Assembly: GCF_002873455.1 (NCBI RefSeq) | Contig: NZ_MCUN01000024.1 | Location: 1 to 64,000 of the forward strand | Direction: 5' to 3' | Source of the DNA: Vibrio splendidus | Lineage (GTDB): Bacteria > Pseudomonadota > Gammaproteobacteria > Enterobacterales > Vibrionaceae | Length of the DNA: 64,000 nucleotides | Shown here: positions 52,689 to 61,372 of the stretch, one piece after another | How the letters are laid out: every line of letters begins with the position of its first letter | Numbering within the stretch: position 1 is the stretch's first letter | Made by a program: the position numbers and the translations under genes | Notes under the pieces: generated by a model | What the model was told of the DNA's origin: nothing | The model's input: only the letters and a program-made list of their open reading frames with translations | Databases searched by the model: none

Positions 52689-53825
52689 ATGCAATTACCG
52701 AGTTTTCTTGAGGTCTATAAAGGCCTGATTTCCACCGACTCCATTAGCTCGACCGATCCAAGCTGGGATCATGGCAACGAGAAAGTGATCGAAAAAATGG
52801 CTCAATGGTTTAAAGGCATAGGCTTTAACGTTGAGGTGGTAGAGGTCGAACCCGGCAAACATAATATGGTCGCAAAGATGGGCTCTGGCGAGGGAGGCTT
52901 ATTACTTGCAGGGCACAGCGATACGGTGCCATTCGATGAAGGACGTTGGAACTTCGACCCTCACGCACTGACAGAGCACAACAACCGCTTCTACGGATTG
53001 GGCACGGCTGATATGAAAGGCTTTTTTGCTTTCGTTTATGAAGCTGCGAAGAAGATGGATTGGAACAAGCAAACCAAGCCGCTTTATGTATTAGCAACCT
53101 GTGACGAAGAAACCACTATGCTGGGTGCTCGTCATTTCACTGAAAATGCACCGTTTAAACCGGACTACTGCATTATTGGTGAGCCAACCAGCCTTGTACC
53201 TATTCGTGGTCATAAAGGCCATGTCGCCAATGCCGTGCGAGTAACGGGTAAATCAGGTCACTCTTCAGATCCCGCTTTAGGCGTCAATGCTATCGAGATC
53301 ATGCATGAAGTGTTATTTGCTTTAATGCAGCTGCGTGACAAGTTAGTAAAAGAGTATCATCACCCGGGTTTTGCGATTCCAAGCCCTACTCTCAACCTTG
53401 GTCATATTCACGGTGGCGACAGTGCTAACCGTATCTGTGGTTGTTGTGAACTGCACTATGATGTTCGTCCTTTACCGGGCATTAGCTTAGATGGCTTGGA
53501 TAACATGCTGCGTAGCGCGCTTAAAGAAGTAGAAGCAAAATGGCCAGGCCGAATTGAGATCACGCCACTGCACGAACCCATCCCGGGTTATGAGTGCCAA
53601 CACGACCATCCATTTATCGGTGGAATGGAATCAGTTTGTGAAATTGAATCACAAACCGTGAACTATTGTACTGAAGCTCCTTTCCTTCAAGAACTTTGCC
53701 CAACCTTAGTTCTGGGCCCGGGCTCAATCGACCAAGCTCACCAACCGGATGAGTTCTTAAGCTTCGATTTTATTGACCCAACAATTGATGTTCTGAGTAA
53801 ATCTATCCGTAAATATTGTTTCTAG
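52689..53825 (+). CDS. argE: Acetylornithine deacetylase
   Basis: Zinc-dependent M20-family enzyme that hydrolyses N-acetylornithine to ornithine, the linear route. The 378-aa protein has the first metal ligand in LLAGHSDTVPFD, a bridging Asp in GTADMKGFF, the catalytic Glu pair in CDEETTMLGA and the late His in DQAHQPDEFLS. It is divergent from argC, as in enterics. Having argE together with ArgH(A) fits a linear pathway. Start ATG. Confidence 0.96.
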   Translation: MQLPSFLEVYKGLISTDSISSTDPSWDHGNEKVIEKMAQWFKGIGFNVEVVEVEPGKHNMVAKMGSGEGGLLLAGHSDTVPFDEGRWNFDPHALTEHNNRFYGLGTADMKGFFAFVYEAAKKMDWNKQTKPLYVLATCDEETTMLGARHFTENAPFKPDYCIIGEPTSLVPIRGHKGHVANAVRVTGKSGHSSDPALGVNAIEIMHEVLFALMQLRDKLVKEYHHPGFAIPSPTLNLGHIHGGDSANRICGCCELHYDVRPLPGISLDGLDNMLRSALKEVEAKWPGRIEITPLHEPIPGYECQHDHPFIGGMESVCEIESQTVNYCTEAPFLQELCPTLVLGPGSIDQAHQPDEFLSFDFIDPTIDVLSKSIRKYCF

Positions 53826-53854
53826 TTATTTCTTCCCTTCCAATATTTTCATAT

Positions 53855-53880
53855 AAAAGCCCCCCCAAAAGGCGGCTTTT
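53855..53880 (+). terminator. Terminator of argE
   Basis: AAAAGCCCCC pairs with GGCGGCTTTT with one C-C mismatch and a 6-base loop, 30 bases after the argE stop. Confidence 0.8.
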
Positions 53881-54082
53881 ATTCTGTTATCCCTGACACA
53901 GCCTGATCTTGTAATTAAATTTCACTTTTTCTCTAAGTTTTGAAAGATTTACTTCTCCCGCATTTTTAAACCTAATAATTGCAAACTTAGAATGCTTTAT
54001 TTGACTAGATACAGCACTTTTCGCTAGATTGTGTACTTAACAAGGAACAATGGATGTAATTTTTTTACGAGGCAGGATGACA

Positions 54083-56713
54083 ATGAACGAGAAATACGCC
54101 GCTCTCAAGAGTAACGTAAGCATGCTGGGACGCTTGCTAGGTAACACAATCCAAGATGCACATGGTGACGTTATCTTAGAGAAAGTGGAAACTATCCGTA
54201 AACTTTCCAAATCCGCCCGCGCAGGCAACAAAGCTGACCGTGACAGCCTAGTTGAAGAAATCAAAAACCTGCCGAACGAACAACTCACTCCTGTTGCTCG
54301 TGCATTTAACCAATTTCTCAACCTCACTAACATGGCAGAGCAATACCACACCATCTCTCGCCACTGTGAGGAGCATGTTTGCGAACCAGACGTGCTGCAA
54401 TCTCTATTTTCTAAGCTAAATCAAAATGACATCAGCAAGCTAGACGCGGCTCAAGCCGTTCGCGACCTGAACATTGAACTCGTTTTGACCGCTCACCCGA
54501 CAGAAATCACTCGCCGAACCATGATCAACAAGCTGGTTAAGATCAACGAGTGTCTGTCTAAATTAGAATTAAGCGATCTATCACACAAAGAACGCGTGAA
54601 AACAGAACGTCGCCTAGAGCAGCTTATCGCTCAAGGTTGGCACTCTGATGTCATTCGTCAGCAACGCCCGACACCACTTGATGAAGCTAAGTGGGGCTTT
54701 GCGGTTGTAGAAAACTCTCTATGGGAAGCCGTGCCTGATTTCCTACGTGATATGGACGGCCGACTAAAAGACTACCTTGGTGAAGGCTTACCAATCGATG
54801 CTCGCCCAGTACATTTCTCCTCTTGGATGGGTGGCGACCGCGATGGTAACCCATTCGTAACGCACACCATCACCAAAGAAGTACTGCGCCTATCTCGCTG
54901 GAAAGCCGCTGATCTTTACCTAGGTGACGTGAACGAGCTGATAACCGAACTGTCGATGACCAAGTGTAATGATGCCGTTCGTGAATTAGCAGGTGATGAG
55001 CACGAAGCTTACCGTGCAATCCTCAAGAGCCTACGTACTCTGCTCAACAACACGCTAGAAGTGCTTGACGCAAAACTGCACGACGCAGAAGTACCGAAGA
55101 AAGAAACATTGCAGAACATCGACCAACTTTGGACACCACTTTATGCGTGTTACCAATCACTGCACGAATGCGGCATGGGCGTAATCGCAGATGGTTCTCT
55201 GCTTGATACTCTACGTCGCCTAAAAGCATTCGGTGTACATTTAGTTCGTCTCGATGTTCGTCAAGAAAGTACACGTCACTCAGATGTGCTGTCTGAACTG
55301 ACTCGCTACCTAGGCATTGGCGATTACGACCAGTGGAGCGAACAAGACAAGGTTGCTTTCTTAACCAATGAATTAAGCTCAAAACGCCCACTGCTACCGC
55401 GCGACTGGGAGCCATCTGAACAGGTCAAAGAGGTTTTGGACACCTGTAAAGTCGTTGCTGCTCAACCTCGTGAAGCCTTTGGTGCTTACGTGATCTCTAT
55501 GGCTCGTACAGCATCAGATGTGCTGGCTGTTCACTTGCTGCTGCAAGAATGTGGTTGCCCGTACCGCATGGACGTATGTCCATTGTTCGAAACGCTAGAC
55601 GACTTGAACAACTCAGAAGCGGTAATGAAACAGCTAATGAGCATCGACTTGTACCGTGGCTTTATCCAGAACCACCAAATGGTGATGATTGGATATTCTG
55701 ACTCAGCAAAAGATGCCGGCGTAATGTCTGCAGGCTGGGCTCAGTACGACGCGATGGACAAGCTGGTTAAGGTTTGTGAAGGAGAAGGCATTGAGCTGAC
55801 TCTATTCCACGGTCGTGGAGGTACAGTTGGTCGTGGTGGTGCGCCAGCGCACGCTGCTCTTCTTTCTCAGCCACCTAAGAGCTTGAAAGGCGGCTTACGT
55901 GTAACAGAACAAGGCGAGATGATCCGCTTTAAACTTGGCTTGCCAGATGTTGCAGTAAACAGCTTCAACCTTTACGCAAGTGCGATTCTAGAAGCGAACC
56001 TTCTGCCACCACCTGAACCAAAACAAGAATGGCGCGACCTAATGGAAGTGCTGTCTCAAGTCTCTTGTGAGGCTTACCGTAACGTGGTTCGCGGTGAAGA
56101 GAAATTCGTACCTTACTTCCGTCAAGCTACGCCAGAGCTAGAGTTAGGCAAATTGCCCCTTGGTTCTCGCCCTGCGAAACGTAACCCGAACGGCGGCGTA
56201 GAAAGCCTACGTGCGATTCCATGGATCTTCTCATGGAGCCAAAACCGCTTGGTACTTCCAGCATGGTTAGGTGCAGGTGAAGCAATTCAATACTCAGTAG
56301 ACCAAGGCCATCAAGCGCTACTTGAAGAGATGTGTCGCGAATGGCCATTCTTCTCAACTCGTTTGGGTATGTTGGAAATGGTGTACTCGAAGTGCAACAT
56401 GGAAATCGCTAAGTACTATGATCAACGCCTTGTTGATAAAGAACTGCTGCCGTTAGGTGAATTACTGCGTGAACAATTGCAGAAAGACATCAAAGCCGTG
56501 CTGAATGTAGAAAATAACGAGAACCTGATGCAGAGTGACCCTTGGGGGCTTGAATCAATTCGCCTACGTAACATCTATGTTGAGCCACTAAACATGCTTC
56601 AAGCTGAGTTGCTTTACCGTACTCGTAAGTGTGAAACACCACCAGCAGAACTAGAAGAAGCGCTAATGGTGACGATTGCAGGCATTGCAGCAGGTATGCG
56701 AAATACTGGTTAA
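54083..56713 (+). CDS. ppc: Phosphoenolpyruvate carboxylase
   Basis: Anaplerotic carboxylation of phosphoenolpyruvate to oxaloacetate. The 876-aa protein has catalytic His138 in VLTAHPTEITRR, the phosphate-binding FHGRGGTVGRGGAP and the C-terminal RNTG that closes the active and allosteric sites. ATG at 54083 gives the family start MNEKYAALKSNVSMLG and has AGGA seven bases upstream; an ATG eleven codons earlier is open but unlikely. Ends in a clear terminator. Confidence 0.97.
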   Translation: MNEKYAALKSNVSMLGRLLGNTIQDAHGDVILEKVETIRKLSKSARAGNKADRDSLVEEIKNLPNEQLTPVARAFNQFLNLTNMAEQYHTISRHCEEHVCEPDVLQSLFSKLNQNDISKLDAAQAVRDLNIELVLTAHPTEITRRTMINKLVKINECLSKLELSDLSHKERVKTERRLEQLIAQGWHSDVIRQQRPTPLDEAKWGFAVVENSLWEAVPDFLRDMDGRLKDYLGEGLPIDARPVHFSSWMGGDRDGNPFVTHTITKEVLRLSRWKAADLYLGDVNELITELSMTKCNDAVRELAGDEHEAYRAILKSLRTLLNNTLEVLDAKLHDAEVPKKETLQNIDQLWTPLYACYQSLHECGMGVIADGSLLDTLRRLKAFGVHLVRLDVRQESTRHSDVLSELTRYLGIGDYDQWSEQDKVAFLTNELSSKRPLLPRDWEPSEQVKEVLDTCKVVAAQPREAFGAYVISMARTASDVLAVHLLLQECGCPYRMDVCPLFETLDDLNNSEAVMKQLMSIDLYRGFIQNHQMVMIGYSDSAKDAGVMSAGWAQYDAMDKLVKVCEGEGIELTLFHGRGGTVGRGGAPAHAALLSQPPKSLKGGLRVTEQGEMIRFKLGLPDVAVNSFNLYASAILEANLLPPPEPKQEWRDLMEVLSQVSCEAYRNVVRGEEKFVPYFRQATPELELGKLPLGSRPAKRNPNGGVESLRAIPWIFSWSQNRLVLPAWLGAGEAIQYSVDQGHQALLEEMCREWPFFSTRLGMLEMVYSKCNMEIAKYYDQRLVDKELLPLGELLREQLQKDIKAVLNVENNENLMQSDPWGLESIRLRNIYVEPLNMLQAELLYRTRKCETPPAELEEALMVTIAGIAAGMRNTG

Positions 56714-56763
56714 TTAGTGATTCCTACTATAACCTTATCAGTGTTTACATCCACAAAAAGAAC

Positions 56764-56789
56764 AAAAGGTCGCCATGTGCGACCTTTTT
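56764..56789 (+). terminator. Terminator of ppc
   Basis: Perfect 10-base arms AAAAGGTCGC and GCGACCTTTT (56764-56773/56779-56788) with a 5-base loop and T run. Confidence 0.9.
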
Positions 56790-56926
56790 ATTTTGCTAGA
56801 TAACCACTAATAAGTATTTTGTCAGTTTTTTGGGTTATTTTGTCCATGTATTCTACTTTATGCTTATTATTTAGATATACTACTGCTCCGCTGCGGAAAC
56901 ACTCCAAAAAAATAATCTGCAGCAAC

Positions 56927-56946
56927 TTGACCAATAAACTGGTCAA
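56927..56946. promoter_or_regulatory. Palindrome upstream of aphA
   Basis: TTGACCA-N6-TGGTCAA, perfect 7-bp arms, about 140 bases before the aphA start. It could bind a dimeric regulator or form a small hairpin in a leader. It is longer than the known LuxR/HapR site. Confidence 0.45.
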
Positions 56947-56973
56947 CCTAGGTGATAAACGGCTTTGTAAGGT

Positions 56974-57016
56974 GACATAACCAACCGCCGAGTTGGTGCT
57001 ACTTAGACATAACCAA
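56974..57016. promoter_or_regulatory. 11-bp direct repeats upstream of aphA
   Basis: GACATAACCAA occurs at 56974-56984 and again at 57006-57016. The copies are identical and 32 bases apart, about three helical turns, so proteins bound to them would face the same side of the DNA. Confidence 0.5.
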
Positions 57017-57086
57017 TATAACGTGCCATTAGAAGCACACTTGTTGTCTAAGTATTTGTTTACTGTTTACCATTTGGATTTCAGAC

Positions 57087-57626
57087 ATGTCATTACCACA
57101 CGTAATTCTAACCGTTTTAAGTACACGCGATGCTACTGGTTACGATATCACAAAAGAATTCTCCGCAAGCATTGGTTACTTCTGGAAAGCTAGCCACCAA
57201 CAAGTTTACCGCGAGCTAAATAAAATGGCTCAGAACGACCAAGTAACTTGCGTGCTTGAACCTCAAGAAGGCAAACCTGATCGTAAAGTTTACTCTATCA
57301 CTGACGCTGGTCGTGGCGCTCTAGGTGAATGGTTTGAACAGCCGACTGCACACCCAACGGTTCGTGATGAGTTCTCAGCTAAGCTAATGGCTTGTGCTGT
57401 TCAAGCATCTGACCCGTACCGTGTACAACTTGCTGAACTAGTAGAAGAGTCTCGCAAGCTGGTTTCTCACTACAAAGAAATTGAAGCGGCTTACTACGCA
57501 ACGCCATCTACACTAGACAAGCAAGCACGCCTTGAGCGTCTAACGCTTCGTCGTAACCTACTTATCCGTGAAGCATGGATTGTATGGGCTGACGAAGTAC
57601 TGCTTGAACTTGGTGCTCTTGCTTAA
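57087..57626 (+). CDS. aphA: Quorum-sensing and virulence regulator AphA
   Basis: PadR-family winged-helix regulator active at low cell density; in V. cholerae it activates tcpPH with AphB and opposes HapR/LuxR. The 179-aa protein starts MSLPHVILTVLSTRDATGYD, with the winged helix in residues 1-90 (SASIGYFWKASHQQVYREL) and a C-terminal dimerisation coiled coil (about 110-179). Its place after ppc is shared with other vibrios. Start ATG. A strong terminator follows. Confidence 0.96.
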   Translation: MSLPHVILTVLSTRDATGYDITKEFSASIGYFWKASHQQVYRELNKMAQNDQVTCVLEPQEGKPDRKVYSITDAGRGALGEWFEQPTAHPTVRDEFSAKLMACAVQASDPYRVQLAELVEESRKLVSHYKEIEAAYYATPSTLDKQARLERLTLRRNLLIREAWIVWADEVLLELGALA

Positions 57627-57649
57627 GTTAAGCTAGACGCTAGAAAAGT

Positions 57650-57684
57650 AAAAGGCTTGAACTCTTAGAGTCCAAGCCTTTTTT
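57650..57684 (+). terminator. Terminator of aphA
   Basis: AAAGGCTTG/CAAGCCTTT plus inner ACTC/GAGT with one mismatch, then T6. It may also serve metF on the other strand. Confidence 0.88.
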
Positions 57685-57741
57685 GTATCTATCGGATTTG
57701 AGATTTACAGCAAATGGCGCTTTAACAAGACTTAAGCTTAA

Positions 57742-58641
57742 TTACAGCGCTGCAACTTGTGGGCGAACACCTAATGTATGGCAAAGTGCATAGGTCATTT
57801 CTGCACGGTTTAGCGTGTAGAAGTGGAAGTCTTTCACACCTTCACGGCTCAGCGTACGAACCATATCGATCGCTTGGCTCGCACCGACTAACTGACGAGT
57901 CGTTGGATCATCATCCAAGCCTTCGAATTGCTTGGCCATCCAACCCGGTACTTTTACGTTATTCATCGCAGCAAAGCGAGACGCTTGCTTGAAGTTAGAA
58001 ACCGGCAAGATACCCGGTACAATCTCAACATCCACACCAGCCGCCACACAACGGTCACGAAAACGTAGGTAGCTTTCTACATCGAAGAAGAACTGAGTGA
58101 TTGCACGATTAGCACCGGCATCTACTTTACGCTTTAGGTTAATAAGATCAGATTGAGCGCTTTTTGCTTCAGGATGAACCTCAGGAAATGCCGCTACTGA
58201 AATATCAAAGTCATGGCGGGATTTAAGCAACTCTACCAGGTCAGATGCGTACATATCTGGCGCACCGCCTCCTGCTGGAATGTCACCACGCAACGCAACA
58301 ATGCTTTCAATGCCATTTGCCCAGTAGTCGTCAGCAATTTGAATCAGCTCTTCGCGGCTCGCATCGATACATGTTAGGTGTGGTGCAGCCACTAGGCCGG
58401 TTTGGCTCTTAATTTCTTTAATGATTGAGTGGGTACGGTCACGTTCACCCGAGTTTGCACCGTAAGTTACCGATACAAATTTTGGTTGAAGTGTTTTAAG
58501 ACGGTGAACAGAATTCCACAGAGTCTCTTCCATCTTTTCACTGCTTGGTGGAAAAAACTCAAATGACACATTGATGTTGTCAGAAAGCTCAGCGATATTC
58601 TGATTTAAAGCGTCGATATGACTTGCGTGTGTGTAACCCAT
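57742..58641 (-). CDS. metF: 5,10-Methylenetetrahydrofolate reductase
   Basis: FAD-dependent reduction of methylene-THF to methyl-THF for methionine synthesis. The 299-aa TIM barrel begins MGYTHASHIDALNQNI and has SFEFFPPSSEKMEETLW, PHLTCIDASREEL, IVALRGDIPAGGG and ITQFFFDVESYLRF. ATG at 58641 has GGGAG upstream; thirteen more codons are open. Met boxes about 50 bases upstream predict repression by MetJ. Confidence 0.96.
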   Translation of the reverse strand: MGYTHASHIDALNQNIAELSDNINVSFEFFPPSSEKMEETLWNSVHRLKTLQPKFVSVTYGANSGERDRTHSIIKEIKSQTGLVAAPHLTCIDASREELIQIADDYWANGIESIVALRGDIPAGGGAPDMYASDLVELLKSRHDFDISVAAFPEVHPEAKSAQSDLINLKRKVDAGANRAITQFFFDVESYLRFRDRCVAAGVDVEIVPGILPVSNFKQASRFAAMNNVKVPGWMAKQFEGLDDDPTTRQLVGASQAIDMVRTLSREGVKDFHFYTLNRAEMTYALCHTLGVRPQVAAL

Positions 58642-58689
58642 CTTACTCTCCCTGTGGCAAATGCAACCACTAAAACTCAAATCCTCAAA

Positions 58690-58713
58690 CGACGTTTAGA
58701 CGTCTATATGTCT
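58690..58713. promoter_or_regulatory. MetJ operator of metF
   Basis: Three contiguous 8-base met boxes: CGACGTTT, AGACGTCT and ATATGTCT. The middle one is the perfect consensus. MetJ with S-adenosylmethionine should bind here. Confidence 0.85.
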
Positions 58714-58826
58714 GTAGAATGAATTGAATACGATTTAATGTCAACAGATCCATTATGAATTTTTCTCAAGTAGATCGTGAGCAAAACTCAAGTCGTTAGA
58801 TGGGTCGCAAAGCAGAAATAAGGTAG

Positions 58827-58862
58827 AAAAAAGGCTGACAAACACATCGTGCTTTCAGCCTT
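58827..58862 (-). terminator. Terminator of metL
   Basis: AAGGCTGA (58831-58838) and TCAGCCTT (58855-58862), with a T6 run on the minus strand. It lies about 100 bases past the metL stop, beyond the tandem repeat. Confidence 0.75.
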
Positions 58863-58902
58863 ATTTATCTTAGTGAATAGTATGCTATTTACGTACTAAA
58901 AC

Positions 58903-58965
58903 AATTGATCTGGGTATCAACCCAATTGTTCTGAGTATTAAACCAACCGCTCTGAATATCAAAAC
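58903..58965. repeat. 21-bp tandem repeat overlapping the metL stop
   Basis: Three units: 58903-58923, 58924-58944 and 58945-58965. In the metL frame each unit contains a stop: TGA (the real stop, 58959-58961), TAA (58938-58940), TGA (58917-58919), and a fourth, TAG, at 58896-58898, all 21 bases apart. Between them the codons read YSERLV, YSEQLG and YPDQLF. Confidence 0.88.
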
Positions 58966-61370
58966 AGGCTAGACATTCTGTTTAGGTCAGATTGAATTGC
59001 GCCAGCTGTTACTTCACGACCTGCACCCGGGCCACGAATAACCAATGGATTATCTTTGTACCATTTGCTCTCAATCGCAAAGATGTTGTCGCAAGGCAGT
59101 AAGTTCGCCAGAGCGTGTTCTTTAGATAGCGCTTCAACGCCTACGGTAGCTTTACCATTCTTCTCCAAACGCGCTACGTAACGTAGAACCTTTTGTTGAG
59201 AGTGCGCTTTTTCCAAACGCTCAGCTAACTCTTCACTCAGTATAGAAGCCTTATCAAAGAAATCATCCACCGATAGCTCTTGCAGCTCTGCTGGTACTAG
59301 CGATTCAACTTTCACGTTTTCAGGTTCAATATCTAAACCCGACTCACGTGCCAGAATCACCAGCTTACGCATCACGTCTGAGCCATCGAGGTCAGCACGA
59401 GGATCCGGTTCCGTCAGGCCTTGTTGCCACGCTAAATCAACCAGCTCGCTGAATGGCACCGTGCCATCAAACTGTTGAAACAACCAAGACAAAGTGCCCG
59501 AGAAAATACCAGACAGCGCAATGATGTCGTCGCCGCTTTCACGCAGGTCACGTACCGTGTGGTTGATTGGTAAACCAGCACCCACTGTCGCGTTGTACAA
59601 CCAATGACGGCTGATCTTAGCGAAAGCATCTTGTACCTGATGGTAATACTCGCTCGATGCAGAACCTGCCACTTTGTTAGCCGAGATCAGGTGAATACCT
59701 TGTTGTGCGACTTGCAGGTATTTTGCTGCAAGCACAGGGCTTGCCGTAACATCTAAAACAACCGCTTCATCGTAGCCCTGGATAGAACCCAAACGTTCTA
59801 GCCAGTCGTTACCATTATTAGCAATCGCTTCATCATCAAAACGCTTACCAACAGAAGTCGCATCAATGCCTTGATCGTCGAACCAATAGGTTTGGCTATC
59901 AACCACCGCAACCAATTCAAAGTTCATTCCACGGCGCTTTTCGAGTTCCGCCTTTTGCTCAGCAAACAGGCTTAACCAACTTGAGCCAATGTTGCCTTTA
60001 CCACACAAGGCAATTGCAACACGCTTCTGTGCTTGGAACAGTTGAGAGTGAATGCCTTTCACTAGGCTTGATGTTTCACTCTTACGAATCACAGCCACCA
60101 AGCTTAAGCCTGAGTTCGCTTCTGAAATGAACTCAACCGGCGAGCTCTTAAGCTGCTGGTAGAAACCGTAGCAATGGTTCGGGTTCTTAGTCACACCCGC
60201 CCCCACTGCAGCAATCAGAGAAAAACCTTCTTTCAGTTTAATCTCAGCTTCAATCGCATGGTCTTGTAGATATTCTAATGCACCACCAGCGATCTCTTCC
60301 GTATAAGCAAGGCGCAAGCAGTGTTGATCCGGTTCTAATTCATAAGCAAGCGGCTCTAATTGAGCACGCTTAAGCCCTTCAAGGACTTCACTCTCTAGAC
60401 GGTCGAAATCATGGCCGTGACCAAAGGTCAGTTGCACGATAAGAACTTCATCCAAGGAGGTAATAATTTTTGCACCACGCCCCGATGCCAGTACTCGCTC
60501 TATCTGTGTAGAGCCCGCCTCCGGCTGGTAGCTGCAGCGTAAGCTCAGATCCATAGCACTTTGAGCGACAGGCTGTAACGTTCGGCTGTGTAGCACTGGA
60601 GCCGCAAGACGAGCTAATTCACTGGCTTCATCAAGGCGAAGCAGAGGTAATAAACACGCATCCGAAACCAAACGAGGGTCTGCGCTATATACGCCCGCCA
60701 CATCACTCCAGATTGTCACGCGTTCAACTTCCGCCAGAGCGCCAATCACGGTTGCAGAGTAATCCGAACCGTTACGACCAAGCAGTACCGTTTCGCCTCC
60801 ACAGTTCTGAGCCATAAAGCCAGTAATGACCACGCGGCAATGTGCATGCTGCGCCAAGGCTTCTTTAATCAGAGGATAAGAGCGTGCGCGGTCAACTTCA
60901 GGTTGAGCACCCGCTTCTGCACGTAAAAAGGCACGCGCATCTTGAGCAACTGCTTGTAAGTCATGCTGGCACAACAACGTCGCCAACAAACGTGAAGACC
61001 AAACCTCACCATGACCAAGTACTTGTGCTTTTTGTGCTTCACTCAAGGGAGCTGTGAGCTCACCCAAAGCGGTAAATTCTTGTTGAATGGTTGCCGTTAG
61101 TTGCGAGCCGGCTTCACCTTCAAGCAGAGCCTCAATCAGTTCAAGTTGAAACTGACGAAGGGTTTGCAGGCATTCATGAGCAATACGACCATCTTTGTCG
61201 AGCGCTTCGACAAATTCAATTAAGCGGTTGGTTGTTTTTCCTGCTGCCGATACCACCACCAAATCCGTCGCTGATGAATATTCTCTAAGAATATTGACCA
61301 CGCGTTGGTAACATTCAGGGTTTGCTAAACTGCTGCCACCAAATTTATGTAGCTGGCGAAAGGTTGCCAT
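58959..61370 (-). CDS. metL: Aspartokinase II / homoserine dehydrogenase II
   Basis: Bifunctional enzyme of the methionine branch of aspartate metabolism. The 803-aa protein has the kinase N-terminus FRQLHKFGGSSLANPECYQR, kinase loops VLLGRNGSDYSATVIGAL and the regulatory region (about 300-450), then the dehydrogenase domain with ALCGKGNIGSSWL (NAD site), ISANKVAGS, NATVGAGLPI and EPDPRADLDGSDVMRKLVIL. It is two bases after metB. Start ATG. The 21-bp repeat behind it contains extra in-frame stops. Confidence 0.96.
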   Translation of the reverse strand: MATFRQLHKFGGSSLANPECYQRVVNILREYSSATDLVVVSAAGKTTNRLIEFVEALDKDGRIAHECLQTLRQFQLELIEALLEGEAGSQLTATIQQEFTALGELTAPLSEAQKAQVLGHGEVWSSRLLATLLCQHDLQAVAQDARAFLRAEAGAQPEVDRARSYPLIKEALAQHAHCRVVITGFMAQNCGGETVLLGRNGSDYSATVIGALAEVERVTIWSDVAGVYSADPRLVSDACLLPLLRLDEASELARLAAPVLHSRTLQPVAQSAMDLSLRCSYQPEAGSTQIERVLASGRGAKIITSLDEVLIVQLTFGHGHDFDRLESEVLEGLKRAQLEPLAYELEPDQHCLRLAYTEEIAGGALEYLQDHAIEAEIKLKEGFSLIAAVGAGVTKNPNHCYGFYQQLKSSPVEFISEANSGLSLVAVIRKSETSSLVKGIHSQLFQAQKRVAIALCGKGNIGSSWLSLFAEQKAELEKRRGMNFELVAVVDSQTYWFDDQGIDATSVGKRFDDEAIANNGNDWLERLGSIQGYDEAVVLDVTASPVLAAKYLQVAQQGIHLISANKVAGSASSEYYHQVQDAFAKISRHWLYNATVGAGLPINHTVRDLRESGDDIIALSGIFSGTLSWLFQQFDGTVPFSELVDLAWQQGLTEPDPRADLDGSDVMRKLVILARESGLDIEPENVKVESLVPAELQELSVDDFFDKASILSEELAERLEKAHSQQKVLRYVARLEKNGKATVGVEALSKEHALANLLPCDNIFAIESKWYKDNPLVIRGPGAGREVTAGAIQSDLNRMSSLF

Positions 61371-61372
61371 TA

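Larger units (their letters stand above)
56714..57086. other. Spacer between ppc and aphA
   Basis: These 373 bases contain the ppc terminator, a 20-base palindrome (56927-56946) and an 11-base direct repeat (56974-56984, 57006-57016). The rest should be the aphA promoter and leader; no sigma-70 hexamers were assigned. Confidence 0.6.
58642..58958. other. Spacer between metL and metF
   Basis: These 317 bases contain the metF met boxes (58690-58713), the metL terminator (58827-58862) and a 21-bp tandem repeat that runs into the metL stop. No coding sequence was seen. Confidence 0.65.

Noticed and set aside
56927..56946. The aphA palindrome as a classical HapR/LuxR site
   Set aside because: Half-sites are TTGACCA with a 6-base spacer; the known site is shorter (about TTGATAAATTTATCAA), so it was not called as such.
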